The position numbers and the translations under genes were made by a program. This document shows positions 54,605 through 64,000 of a stretch of 64,000 bases of DNA, piece by piece. A model generated the notes under the pieces. The model did no database searches and had not been told where the DNA came from. It was given only the letters and a program-made list of their open reading frames with translations. Source of the DNA: Topomyia yanbarensis (lineage: Eukaryota; Arthropoda; Insecta; Diptera; Culicidae); the NCBI RefSeq assembly GCF_030247195.1, contig NC_080671.1, forward strand, positions 29,939,543 to 30,003,542, given 5' to 3'. The first letter of the stretch is position 1, and the number at the start of each line of letters is the position of its first letter.

Positions 54605-55150
54605 TGTTGTCACCGTATACAGAAAGGGCGATTCGCACATCCAATATCAAAAGATCCTGACTTTTGTGGTAGCAGACAAAAGTTTGTCATCGGAAAACTT
54701 TAAACTTGCTCATATGACCATATTCCACGCTTTTCTAAATTTTCTTCCTTTAACTCCTTGCTCTCCCTTGAGTACTATGGCTCTTAATATTAAAAAATAT
54801 TTCACACCTTCCAGTCCCTTGCTAATTAAATGTCGATTTACGTCGTTTTGAAATACTGCAATGGATAGGGGGCACAGGTCGATACAGTTTACACAGATAT
54901 AAAAGCTGCCTTTGACACCGTAGATCGTACAACTCTTTCAACAAACAAAACTTCAACATCTGGGAGTCTCAGGGAGAGGACTAAAATGGCTCAGATCATA
55001 CTTATTCGTAAACTAAATTGTAAAAATTGGTGCGACAGAATCTGCCGGGTTTCCTCCATTCTCCGTAGTTACCTATGGAAGCAATGTGGGGCCTCTGTTG
55101 TTCGCACTGTTTTTCAACGAAGTTCACGCTGATGATTTGAAATTTTTTTG
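54605..55150 (+). pseudogene. LINE reverse transcriptase, continuation (broken)
   Basis: VYRKGDSHIQYQKI continues the RT across the TIR element. Then VYTDIKAAFDTVDRTTL (motif A), LQHLGVSGRGLKWLRSYLF, SNVGPLLFALFFNE and HADDLKFF (motif C) appear in alternating frames. GVPQG is decayed. The RT is similar in type to 48.6-49.1 kb. The relic ends abruptly near 55150. Confidence 0.8.
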
Positions 55151-55264
55151 ATGTAACCCGATTCATTTCTACCAAGTCCAAAAGTGGATGAGTTCCTGAA
55201 TCCAAAACGGCCAAAAGTATCAAAATCGGTTGGATATTACCTTAGTTATGGGCATTTTAGTTTT

Positions 55265-55471
55265 GTGGGTACCCGGGTACCCACGTCGGCCTGTTACGTA
55301 GTAAAAAAATTCAGGAGCCCCTCCTCACTCCCACCCTTACTATATCAACAATATTATTAACCCAAAAGCTTCACTTAGTGAAATTCTAAGATATCACAAA
55401 ATTTCAATTACCAGCTATGGATAAAACATAGGAATTTAATTAATTGAAACTTAAAAAGGTACCCGGGTACC
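55265..55471. repeat. Paired KpnI/SmaI-like palindromes
   Basis: A perfect 20-bp palindrome GTGGGTACCCGGGTACCCAC (55265-55284) and GGTACCCGGGTACC (55458-55471), each followed by (A/G)CGTCGG. They are about 190 bp apart and probably mark the ends or subrepeats of a small mobile element. Confidence 0.55.
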
Positions 55472-55599
55472 GCGTCGGACACAACGGTTAAATTAGGGAA
55501 GCGATGAAGTAGGCTATGATTATAGAGAAAACAAAGGTTAATTGAACGGTAAAGGAAGTGTTTAGAATGCCATCATTCTCCAAAGCTGCGAGGAATAGG

Positions 55600-55697
55600 T
55601 ATAAAACCACGCTAACACGCTCGGTCGAAAAACTATGCCCGATTCGGATGACGATGGCGACCTACAATTAGTAGAAGTTGACAAGCAGCAAGTCTAG
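55600..55697 (+). promoter_or_regulatory. Possible TATA box with a 20-codon ORF
   Basis: TATAAAA at 55600-55606 is followed 35 bp later by an ATG opening MPDSDDDGDLQLVEVDKQQV and a stop. The spacing leaves almost no 5' UTR, so this may be chance. Confidence 0.2.
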
Positions 55698-55699
55698 TT

Positions 55700-58640
55700 C
55701 CCTTTTTCTATCCCTATACTATCGAAGAGTTTTCGTTCCTTTCCATTGCAGAAAACTGCAATATCTTGTCCCAACAACATTTCAACTCATTACGATCCAA
55801 TTTCGCATACTTTTAATTCAGCCCTGACACATCGATTATCTTTCCCGCGCAGCATTGGACTATTTTCATTGAAAACTAAACTAAGCCACATGAAATTGAT
55901 CTACGGGGGGCGCTGATAGAAAGAAACTAAACCACACATCATTTCACCGGTACCACGATTCCACTCCAACCACAATCAACAACATTGTACCGGAGCTGTC
56001 TACACAAAACAGTACCTCTTTATATAGAAAAAATTAACACCCGTTTAGATCCGGGCTGGAAAACAAAAATTATGCTCCACCATGCTTCTTCGGTCTCAAC
56101 CCAGTACCGTACCCGTACAACCGAACAGGCCTAGTTCGTTCCAATCAACGATCGAACGATTGAGTGAAATTGCTAAGGGGAAAAGTAGCAGCTAAATAAA
56201 CAGACAGCAACACAGCAAATCGTGGGTACCACCACCGCGAAAAAAAATACCTAAAACCGAAGCAGGCCAGGTGATGATTTTTCCTGTTCGATGCGATAAT
56301 CCGGCTATGTATACGGAATACGGTACAAGGGCCGATGTCAATCACGAGCCAGCCTACTACTGCATACTGTTGCGGTTTGAATCCACGTCGCTAATAGTAG
56401 ATAAACCGTTGCACGCGCAGCTGCCGGAATATTTATTTGTTGGGTTTTATTTTGCGAATTTAGGAAAAAAGACCTATCGTGCACGGGTCAATGATTGAGT
56501 TGAAACGAAAATCGAAGGAAGACAAACACACCAGGAGATTCGCGGAAGGTTTTTCGTTTGGGCTTAGATCGTGTCCCTTGTTTATGACCCCTGGTTGCTG
56601 CGATGAAGGTTCATTTTATGGCACCACTTGCTTCGAAGAAAGATGATTTATCGATCGAGCAGGATAATAAAAAGGCTCAAATGACCAAAACGAAGGGCCA
56701 AAAATGAAGCTTTTACTTTATGACACTGGCTTGCATGCTGAAAAGGCCAAACGAAACTAAAGGGACGAATTGGAGAAAGATCGAGAGAGACAGACAGAGA
56801 GAGACTCAGAGGACAAAAGTCGTAAAGTAAGTGTAAACATGCAGAGCGCATAAAAAGTCGTCTGATGAAGGTGGCTGGATCGATTTGGGGTAAAACGGGT
56901 GTTTTTGTTTGTTTGAATAGGACGTTAAAATTTCCATGGTGCGTTTGACGTCATTCTGACCAATAACATTAAAAAGGCGAAGCACAAAAGACAGTGAAAA
57001 ATCGAATAATGAATGACTGCATGGAAAGTTATTATTTTCCCTTTGGTGACTTTATCGGGGCGATCTTTTTTGATTGGACAAAAATACAGCAGATCATAAA
57101 AAGAAAGAAGATATTAAGCTCCGGTAGATTCAACGAAAAATATGGGTTCAGGGGCATTAACGGTGGTGTGATGAAACATTATATCATTTTTGAATCTCGT
57201 GATTTACCTTTCAGAGGTATTTAAAGGGCAACAATAGGCCATAAAAGCTAGATGATGGAAAACAATTAAAATTTCGAAGTTTATCGAATTTTGTAATCAA
57301 ATCCATGTTTTACTAGTAATTCATCAAATACATCAGAGTAGCCACTAAGGATCAACTAATGTTCGAACGAACGTATAGACTTTTTATAATTATCCACGAA
57401 AATTATAGCAACTCCCATCCCTTTCTGAAGACCCAGTCGTATTGCAAGTGTCGATTTGATTCGTGACAAAGTGTCTTCGCACGTGATTTTGAATAAATCC
57501 ATCATTCAGTTGAAGTACCCGAAAGTAAATAATCACCGGTACGACGAAAAACATACGAGCACTTGGCTGATGAAGTGCACCCACTGGACACGGAAAGTCG
57601 TATGGGGAAGAAAAAAAAAACAAATATCTATCTTGTTTCGTCATTTAGTTCTTTTCAGAAAAACCAACAAAGTTACCGAACCTTTGATTAGTTTTGCTAT
57701 TCTCTTTAGCATAGGGTTATTATAAAGGGAGCAAGCGTCATTTTGAGATACATGATCAAAAACTTTGTCGTATCCGCTCACATTGCACTAGCAGTACTGA
57801 CAGCTATTTATTTTTGAGTTTTAAACTGGTATTCGAATAAGTGTCCCTTAACAATTTATGTTGGACAAGTTATCGAAAAATTGGTTTTGGGTTGAAAAAT
57901 ATCAGGAAAAAATGTGGCACTCAATTCGGTTTGGTTTAATATTTATAGGCGGCCTTCCCGGCGGCGGTTAGTTAAGGGGGGGGCACCTTGCTGCCAAAAT
58001 ATTTTGGAAATTGATTTCCTAACATGGTTCGTATTTAGAGATTGGCGAATAGTTGGACAAATCATACCATCCTTGAAAGCAATCACTATTGTTTTTTTCA
58101 CTGCTAATCTTCAGGGAGTCCATTTCGTATTTGATTCTGTCGTACAAAAAACCGAGTGATGAATCTTGTTGTGTTGTTCCGTTTGGTGAAGTCCAATTGG
58201 ACCTAACCAATCAGAAAACTATGAGTGATCTGAAGGGTTTCGCTATAGCAAGTCTGTTAGCGATACAAACTCAGAAAGCGTTTTCAGTAGGCTTGTTTTC
58301 TATGCGAAGACAAACATAAAAATTGCACAACGAAATAACATTTTTCGGCGAAATATCAAATGGAATACTTGCAAACTGAAATTCTGTTTGCGCAATTTTC
58401 TGGTCTCGATTGTATTTTTAATCTTTAAAATAACAAAACGATACCAACCGGAGTAATCATTATCTGAAACATCGCAAATTTTAAAATACGTAAAATTTGG
58501 TAATCAACAATACGATTGCGATAGAGGCTTTTTCGAAAAGTTAGAGGCTCTTCCAGGCAGATACAGTCTTCACTGGAGTTAACAACAAGGTATAAATTCT
58601 GTTTATTGGCATAAATTAGTTTACACCCAACACTACATAT
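55700..58640. other. Unassigned sequence
   Basis: About 3 kb with short ORFs only (for instance 56994-57224 and 57456-57725). None shows a domain. A gagagaga-rich stretch lies near 56780-56815. Could be intronic or intergenic host sequence. Confidence 0.35.
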
Positions 58641-58644
58641 AAAC

Positions 58645-58735
58645 AGGGCCGCCGAGAGGGGAGGGAGAACGGGGTGTTTCCTCCCGGGCCCCCCGGAGTT
58701 GTGGAAGGGGCCCGGACTTTGAACAGAAGGAATGA
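58645..58735. mobile_element. G/C-rich MITE-like fragment
   Basis: cagggccgccgagagggg ... cccgggccccccggag ... gggcccgg has the look of a transposon terminus. No partner end was found. Confidence 0.3.
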
Positions 58736-58879
58736 TTCAAAATCATAAAAATAATCATCAAAAGAAAACTTTGATAACTTGAAAACGATTTTAACGTGCA
58801 AAATCCACGAAGTAAACGATTCATAGTAATTTCTCGTGTTCACTTAAATGATATTATTTAAATACGGGAACCCGAAAGT

Positions 58880-60130
58880 TTTTTTCATCTTTAGCTTTCT
58901 CAATTTAAATATTTTTGGCATCTCATCGGAGAAATTTTATATTCTTCATATAGTCTAGAGTTTCTATTCATTCCAATTTTTTTTCTCTTGTCCTATTGTT
59001 TCATATTTAAATTTTCTACATTTTTTTGGTGCTTCTTTTTCCATTTCATCCGGGTTTTATAGACTCTATGTTTTTCATGTATTCTTGTTTTACGTTTTGT
59101 TTCATATATTTTGTTTCATATTTTCCTTCCTATATTTTTACCATTCTTGCTGTTTCTTTCAAATTAGTCCAATTTCTTATATTCGTCGCATTTTTTTAAA
59201 TTCATTTTATCTACTCATGTCTTTTAATTTTCGCGTTTTCTCTATCGTTTTATTTGTTTTTTTGTCATTCGTTTGTCAATTGATTTTACTATGTTTATTG
59301 AAATAATTTCACAAAATTTTAACCCATTAGATTATTTTTGAATTTTGTTTCATATTTTTCAATAAACCTACTGTAGTATCTTCTGCACCCGTATTTTTTC
59401 CATATTTTTCATTATTAGGTCTCTCATTTTCGACAAAATATATCTTTGTTCTATTTTTTCGTTTTAGTTTTTTAATTTTGTTGTGAATTTTTCGTTCTAC
59501 ATTTATCATGCTTTTATGCTTTTCTTTGTATGGGTTTTTATTTAATTTTTATTTATTGTTCTATTACCATTTATTGTTATTTATTGTTCTATTACCTCCA
59601 GCATTTTGCTTTTTTGCCCATTTAAACAATTTTCAATTTTATGTTTTCCGTTTTGTTCATTTTATAATTCGAACATTTTCCCCATTATTTTATTTTGATC
59701 TTTTTGTATTTTGTGCAGGTTTTCTGTTTTCCATTTCATCTAATTTAAAGTATTACTTTATATGAATTTATTTAATGTTTAACACATTTATTTTTTTCTA
59801 GTTTTCTCTTATTTTTCTTTTTTGTGGTATTTCTATTTTTCCCCTTTCGTCTAGCATTTCCATTTTCTCCTTTTTAAACCGTTTCGATTTTACATATTTT
59901 CTATGATATTACTTTTGTCTGTTTTAGGGCTCTTTCCTCTTGTTTCTGTTTTCTATTTTTTCCTTCTATCTATTCCATCCAATTGTTTCTATTTATTTCT
60001 ACTTCTATTATTGTACTTTTTCAGTTCAAATTAGTTCTTCAATAAATATATAATATATCCATTTTTTTAATTTTCAAAGCTAAACAATTTATTTATTCAA
60101 TGGTCTATATTCATGTTTTCTTTTATTTTG
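58880..60130. repeat. T-rich cryptic simple-repeat tract (~1.25 kb)
   Basis: Long run of degenerate short units such as ttttcatatttt, tgtttcattt and ttttattt with strong T bias on the plus strand. Hydrophobic ORFs here (59085-59306, 59508-59765) are compositional artefacts. Related in type to the A-rich tract at 14.3 kb. Confidence 0.7.
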
Positions 60131-60134
60131 AACT

Positions 60135-61820
60135 ATTTTCGACATTTTTACCAGAAGTAAAACTGGATGGCGAATAATTACAGTATTAATTGAATAGCAA
60201 TAAAAATAGTAAATACAATTTCTTTGTATTCATATGCCTCATTAAATTGCTTTATGATGAAAGCGGGAAAAAATTTGAAATGCATTTTAATATAATAACT
60301 TAAAAATGTGTACTCTTTAACTTTATTTAAAATTTGACGAGTTTTAAAACCAACGTTCTTAAGAAAGTTGTCTACTTTATTTATAAGATAAAAAAACCGT
60401 ATTCTATGCTCCAACCGATGGAATACATATTTTCGAAGAAAGCAATAGAGCATGAAACAGGAATGTCACTGCATGGATGAATGTCTCCGTTTCCTTCTGC
60501 GTTCACTTCTCGGCTGCTGGTACCGGCCATTGGCTTGGAGATACTGGGTGCAATTGTTGTTGAGTGAATATTTGCTGCTGTCTCATCCGTAGATATCGGT
60601 TTTGTAGTCGTTTGTGGTTTGGCATAAGATAGCGGTATGTTGTATTTGTAGTTATAGTGGGAGGTGCACTTTTCTTAGCTGCTTTTACACAAGGAATTTG
60701 CACATTGGAATCTGCTCTAGGTGCATTACAAGTGTTTTCTACTTAAACGTGCAATTTTCGGTTGATCTGCATAAAACGGTTATGTGTGAAGGAACTGGAT
60801 TGTTCGAAAGCATTAACCCTACAGAAAAAAAACATTATGAATGCCAGAAAACATGTTCCTAGTAGTTATGGATTCCACTTCTCCGCATGTTGACATAATT
60901 TTTTATATCACTATATCAGGAGTGCGCGTAGTTAAATGACGTAAGCGCAGTCATTAGCTATATATACTGGGATGCAGTAGTTAGCGTTGCCGCACTCGTT
61001 GGTGTGCTGCATGTTGTTCCGCGAAACTAATGACTATACTTGGTTAATGCTTGATATGGTGCATTCGCAGTGTGTTAGCATCTGCCATATTGAGCAACTG
61101 AACTTTTTTAGTAATTGTTTCACTTCTCGAGTAGATGGTCCTTACAGGATATTTCCATAAATCAATAACAACACAATTCGTTTGCAGTCGGGCTAGCTTT
61201 TGCAGTGTATCTACAGCGGAACGCTTTTCAGCTTCGACTCCGGGCGAAATGAGAAGATAGAATGACCTTAATTATAGTAATTTTTCCCTAAAATGCATTG
61301 TGTTGAGATGGAACAATAATTTTAACCGCCAAAGATGCTTGTGATACCTATGAGAACCCAATTGTTGTATCTATAAGAACCCAACTCCAACGTCAGACAC
61401 ATCACATTGTTTTTCTAAAAATCCTGTATAAATGTTTCGATTAGAAATTTTTCTCGCTTTCTTGGTTTCAGTATGAGATAAACTCATGTCAATTTAAAAT
61501 ATTTTTGTCATTCTATTTTTAAACGAGAATGACGAGCTGCATCTGCTACCTTCTCGTCTTGCTTACACCAAAGGCAAAAAACTGACTGAAAACCGCCACA
61601 AGCAATTATATCTACCCGTGTATCGCTTTGTCACCATGGTCATATCGTACATATACTCTGTCAGGTAGTGGAAGTCTTTTTTTATCTCGAATTCCGAGGC
61701 AAAAAAGACGATCCGATGCGAAAACTGATGTGGACACGATCGAAGCGACTTTATCAGGATAGACAAATGACAGTCGCTTGGCACACAAAAAGAAACCTGA
61801 CAACAGCTAAGACACATTAT
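60135..61820. other. Unassigned sequence
   Basis: A minus-strand stretch (60503-60703) encodes a Q/P/T-rich peptide with RQQQIFTQQQ, not recognised. No other candidate gene. Confidence 0.3.
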
Positions 61821-61825
61821 CGAGT

Positions 61826-61866
61826 GCTTGAGAAAGGTCCCAAAACGAACCGAAACGTCGGATGAA
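61826..61866 (+). ncRNA. Hammerhead-like motif (cttgaga ... cgaaacgtcgg)
   Basis: Reads gcttgagaaaggtccc-aaaacgaaccGAAACGTCGG. The GAAAC-GTC box matches the motif class at 16.3 kb, but the CUGANGA box is degraded. Probably the 3' end of a decayed retroelement. Confidence 0.25.
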
Positions 61867-61869
61867 GAC

Positions 61870-62870
61870 AAAATAGTGTTCTTGTAAATCTAATGCTGCA
61901 TGACCAAACACATAACCCTAAAGTTTAGTACAGTCGACAGTGACGATTACAAGTAGAAAGCTGTCCTATTGTGGTCACTTTTATTATTGTTTGCTTTTCG
62001 AGATTCCCTTAAAATCGTCTGTTCGAGAAATTATTCTGGGTCACAAAGCATGTTCAATGTGTCACTTGCTTTCTACTGAAATACCGCGTTTTGTGCGCTT
62101 TTGATTCAATTGTTTTTAGCGATGATACATGCTTCGAATTCAAAACAATTATGTACTAAATCGGTGTACGATCTTTTATAGATAAAGATTAAACAGCAAA
62201 CGAGACGCCACAAACTAATTATGTAGGTACACAGCGATTAATAGAAATCAATCAGAACCTTGCTTATGAAACATTCTCAAAAAATATGTAAATTGCTTTA
62301 ATTATTTTTTTTTACTTGTTTCAATAAAGTGTTACACAGAAAAAACTAAACTGATCACCTTGTTGATCACTTCTAAAATATTAGCTTATTGAAGAAGGGA
62401 AATGGAAATATCTTTTTATCAAAACAGTTTCTGGTCGAATAGGTAGGGACGTGCCCCTCACTGGAGCCACCAGTTTGAATATTATCCCTTAAAGGCTCCC
62501 TTCATCGATTTTATCAAATTTTGTAAAATTTGTCTCAAAGCTACAATACGTTACTGAAATAATTTCGAGACGACTTTCGCAATCTTGTTTTAAAACAAAA
62601 ATTGTTCCATTCTCATTTGTCCAAACTACGATTCCATGGCTCATTATGTTCAATACAATGGTGGAAATGTATATTACATGTTCAGTACGATTTGCACATA
62701 GTACTTACAATGGATCGACAGCCACGATTTTGAGATACTATGTTTCGACACTGAAACATCGCTTGAAACCAGCGGCGAATCAAGGAGGAAGATCCGTTAA
62801 AAATTTTTAAACTAGTTATAATTTTAAAGTAGCAACCCCTTACTGCATACTCCTACTCAATGTTCCTTGG
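61870..62870. other. Unassigned sequence
   Basis: No gene recognised. Confidence 0.35.
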
Positions 62871-62879
62871 CCGGGATAA

Positions 62880-63310
62880 GGTTGACGATTTTTAGAGCGG
62901 TTGCATAACCTTTCTATATGAGAAAGGCAAAAATGTGCCAAAGTCAAAAAATTCAATTTTCGGAATTACATCAAAACTTAACGTTTAATGCATTTTGAAG
63001 TCATTTGGCATCCAAAATACAAATTCGATTTTGAAATTTTCACTTACTACCCCCTTTGAGAATTTTTCATTTCAGTTTATATGGGAATTTGCTATGTGGT
63101 CGCACTCTTCAACCCGTAACTCTGGAACCAGAGATCAAATCAACAAAAAAAATCAGTAGTAGCCGATGGGAAGGTTGTACCTTTCATTTGAGACTAAGTT
63201 TGTGCAAATCAGTCCAGCCATCTCTGCGAAACAGTGCTGACATTTTTTTCCACATACACACATACACACCGGACATTTTCCGATCTCGACGAACTGAGTA
63301 GAATGGCATA
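62880..63310. mobile_element. Fragment of a dispersed noncoding repeat
   Basis: Contains aacctttctatatgagaaaggcaaa at the left and cgatctcgacgaactgagtagaatggcatatgacac at the right. The right part shares the 'ctgagt-ga-tgg-a-a' word with 23225-23290, and I recall this pattern as common in mosquito genomes. No coding capacity. Ends not defined. Confidence 0.4.
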
Positions 63311-63686
63311 TGACACAAAAATTGAAAATTTCAACTACTTTTATGAAAATTTTCCAAACGTGCTAATCTAAAAGAAACTGACATTCAATAAAAAAAAACA
63401 AAGCGCGCCCAAATTTCGACTAGTAAAAACAAACCACATTTTCAGTCAAAATTTCCGTGCATCATCTTTCCGTGTAAACTCCGATCGAGCCCGTACAGCG
63501 GAAGAGGCATTCTCCCGGTACAGCCGACAGAACCCAGAAGCACCAGAAAACGTGACATCAAACTGTCACTGCACTGCCCCCAAACCAGCAGCAGCGATCT
63601 TGGCACGAAACGTGATGAACGTCTGTCTCTTCGCCTTCGCTCTTCTAAAAAACCCTTTCGGTACACTCTGGTGACGACCGGGGTAT

Positions 63687-63694
63687 TATTTATA
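63687..63694 (-). promoter_or_regulatory. Possible minus-strand TATA box
   Basis: TATAAATA on the minus strand, with CGTCACCAGAGTG at the expected initiator distance and an AGACGTTC motif further down. The minus ORF 63442-63747 overlaps it but starts upstream of the TATA, so that ORF is probably not the product. No downstream gene identified. Confidence 0.25.
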
Positions 63695-63749
63695 GCGATA
63701 CGGTACTCAACTGGCTGCCGTTGCAGTTCGTTGTGATGCAGTTTCATAT

Positions 63750-64000
63750 GCGCTTATAAATATTCGTTTGCGCAATTATATCTCATTTTGCCGACCATTA
63801 CGAAAGGGTTGGTTGGTGTGGTGTTTTTTGTTTTATTTGTGCTAATTCGGCCTGGATAGTGGTCGGTTCTTTCCGATGGGGATGATCATATTTTTGTAAT
63901 GTGCGAATAGTTGAAATTAGTTTTATAGGAAGGTTAGCTTCGTGCTTTTCTACTGCAATTAAATAATTTTAATTTAGTTTAATAATAATATTTAGATTAG
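63750..64000. other. Right edge, unassigned
   Basis: AT-rich; nothing recognised. Confidence 0.3.

Noticed and set aside
59085..59765. F/L-rich membrane-like ORFs
   Set aside because: Composition artefact of the T-rich tract.
60503..60703. Q/T/P-rich minus ORF as a host exon
   Set aside because: No splice support, no known domain; kept only as a note.
63442..63747. R-rich minus ORF of 101 codons
   Set aside because: Starts upstream of the only TATA-like site and has no recognisable domain.

Overview
The window is eukaryotic, AT-rich and dominated by transposable elements. The families seen are an RNase H-bearing LINE, a Jockey-clade LINE, BEL/Pao, a DD37E Tc1/mariner, Penelope-like pieces and several hAT and MITE insertions. 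Together with small secreted Kazal inhibitors of mosquito type this suggests a culicine mosquito (Aedes-like). The species is an inference. No rRNA, tRNA, CRISPR or prokaryotic feature is supportable.

Host genes: five small, apparently intronless genes for secreted single-domain Kazal inhibitors lie in the first 26 kb (2816-3076 +, 3751-4011 -, 12318-12527 +, 13113-13352 +, 25378-25590 -). The first two are arms of a tail-to-tail inverted duplication that also copied the promoter. They share a C-terminal tail with a conserved N-glycosylation sequon. Otherwise host coding sequence is sparse. A conserved putative exon with a splice donor occurs twice in a ~0.53 kb inverted repeat (43291-43830 and 45285-45820). 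A possible TATA promoter plus first exon lies at 26760-26968.

Layout: 1-2371, 3' end of a LINE with poly(A). 2.6-4.2 kb, Kazal inverted pair. 5.3-5.7 kb, PHD-finger BEL-type Gag relic. 6.0-7.9 kb, degenerate tandem repeats. 8.2 kb, LINE ORF1 relic. 9.7 and 11.8 kb, foldback/MITE. 12.3-13.4 kb, Kazal pair. 15.5-16.9 kb, Penelope-like GIY-YIG relic and two hammerhead-like motifs. 19.7-22 kb, satellite-like repeats with a 125-bp MITE (9-bp TSD). 22.6-22.9 kb, hairpin-rich leader-like segment. 23.6-24.6 kb, MITE. 25.4 kb, Kazal.

27.7-41.2 kb is a minus-strand Jockey territory. Its RT is split by a hAT element (28704-33980, 8-bp TSD) that holds a second hAT (29401-32550), itself holding a mariner (29523-30763), plus a third hAT (32603-33594). 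A BEL/Pao internal region (about 34.66-39.46 kb) interrupts the same LINE. 41.5-42 kb is a Tc1-like fragment with a hAT MITE. 46.2-47.6 kb is a second DD37E mariner split by a 323-bp solo LTR. 48.1-51.9 kb holds minus-strand LINE pieces, and 52.3-55.2 kb a plus-strand LINE split by a 1.6-kb TIR element. 55.5-64 kb is mostly unrecognised sequence, a T-rich tract and small repeat fragments.

Functionally, only the Kazal genes look intact and possibly expressed. Nearly all transposon reading frames carry stops, frameshifts or lost catalytic residues. The exceptions are the LINE ORF at the left edge and the individual BEL/Pao open segments.
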